A stretch of 13,589 nt of DNA from RGIG995 sp045652445. Its GTDB lineage: Bacteria; Bacillota; Clostridia; Oscillospirales; UBA644. A program made the position numbers and the translations under genes. This document shows positions 13,116-13,589 of the stretch, in pieces. The notes beneath the pieces are model-generated. The model did not search any database. It saw nothing but the letters and a program-made list of their open reading frames with translations, and was not told where the DNA came from. The stretch covers positions 1 through 13,589 of the forward strand of contig JAZRUJ010000082.1 in the NCBI GenBank assembly GCA_045652445.1, read 5' to 3'. Within the stretch, counting starts at the first letter, position 1. Each line of letters begins with the position of its first letter.

Positions 13116-13589
13116 AGTTCCATACCTCGATTGTTTCTTTTTAGAAAATGCCGAACCACCAAAAGCAAAGGAAGACCCAATCCGTAACAGCACAGAAGTT
13201 CGCTTAATCCAACCTGTGCCGCCATGGTGACGAAATAGGAAACCGTCTTCGTCTCGCTATATGCTGTCAGCATAATGCCAATTAAAATTGCATTTGCAAT
13301 AACCGGTGGCAGGGGGGCTAGCCACCAAAGATTCTTTTTCCGGCAAAGTTGGGTTCCAAGACAGCCTAAAAAGGTTGCCAACGTCCCTAAAATCAAATCC
13401 AAAGGACCTACGGTGCTCATCAGATTTGCAAGAAAACAGCCCACCGTCAGCCCTGCTGTTGCCACGGGGAAACAATAGGGAAGAACGGTCATGCACTCGG
13501 AAATTCGGAATTGGATCGGTCCGTATCCGAAAGAACCCAAGACCCAGGTGAATACCACGTACAGTGCGGCAATCAAGCCGCAGAATGCG
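13112..13589 (-). CDS. queT: QueT-family ECF transporter substrate-binding component (5' end outside window)
   Basis: The last 158 codons of a small, highly hydrophobic membrane protein. The visible sequence reads Ala-Phe-Cys-Gly-Leu-Ile-Ala-Ala-Leu-Tyr at the window edge, so a few N-terminal residues are missing. GPIQFRISECMTVLP followed by PVATAGLTVGCFLANLMS is the conserved signature of the QueT family. Members are S components of energy-coupling factor importers, predicted to bring in a queuosine precursor such as preQ1, and are often preceded by a preQ1 riboswitch, which would lie beyond this window. About five hydrophobic segments are visible. The TGA (13114-13112) overlaps the galU start by 4 bases. 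The shared ECF ATPases and EcfT are encoded elsewhere. Confidence 0.88.
   Translation of the reverse strand, partial: AFCGLIAALYVVFTWVLGSFGYGPIQFRISECMTVLPYCFPVATAGLTVGCFLANLMSTVGPLDLILGTLATFLGCLGTQLCRKKNLWWLAPLPPVIANAILIGIMLTAYSETKTVSYFVTMAAQVGLSELLCCYGLGLPLLLVVRHFLKRNNRGMEL

Overview
The window looks like chromosomal DNA of a low-to-mid GC member of the Bacillota, most likely an uncultured Clostridia lineage. The reasons are consensus sigma-A promoters, strong AGGAGG-type ribosome sites, and gene families typical of that phylum: a SigH-like sigma factor, a Noc/ParB protein, a MecA-like adaptor, a QueT-type ECF transporter component and a VanRS-like two-component pair. Placement below phylum is inference. 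No CRISPR array, insertion sequence, phage module, ordinary tRNA or rRNA was found.

Layout. Positions 1-845 hold the 3' part of a MalK/UgpC-type sugar ABC ATPase, closed by a strong terminator. At 980-1477 lies a SigH-like sigma factor. Three bases later a roughly 180-nt structured RNA candidate begins (1481-1661), followed by a small double zinc-ribbon protein (1692-1976) and a terminator. On the minus strand come typA (2105-3928) and a cation diffusion facilitator (4075-5241), each with its own promoter. A Noc/ParB-like gene (5521-6309, plus) runs tail to tail into an unrecognised 123-residue ORF (6310-6681, minus). tsaD (6798-7796, minus) is divergent from a MecA-like adaptor gene (7922-8443, plus). 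A response regulator, a six-helix sensor kinase and an aldose 1-epimerase-like gene form a probable operon (8531-12179) from one consensus promoter. The right end carries galU (12237-13115) and the truncated queT (13112 onward), overlapping by 4 bp on the minus strand.

Functional reading. Most genes are housekeeping: tRNA t6A modification, TypA GTPase, UDP-glucose synthesis, metal export, nucleoid or chromosome organisation, and queuosine precursor uptake. Divergent and convergent pairs separated by clear promoters and hairpins divide the region into about eight transcription units.

The most notable element is the RNA candidate at 1481-1661. A 7-bp closing stem and a 5-bp stem with a 7-nt T-loop-like loop are joined exactly as the acceptor and T arm of tRNA, and the interior has nested helices. 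It resembles my memory of the raiA-motif noncoding RNA class of Bacillota, but I could not test this. Other points of interest are a -10 box inside a terminator hairpin, an inverted repeat over the two-component promoter, and a Noc-like protein with an altered CTP-binding motif.
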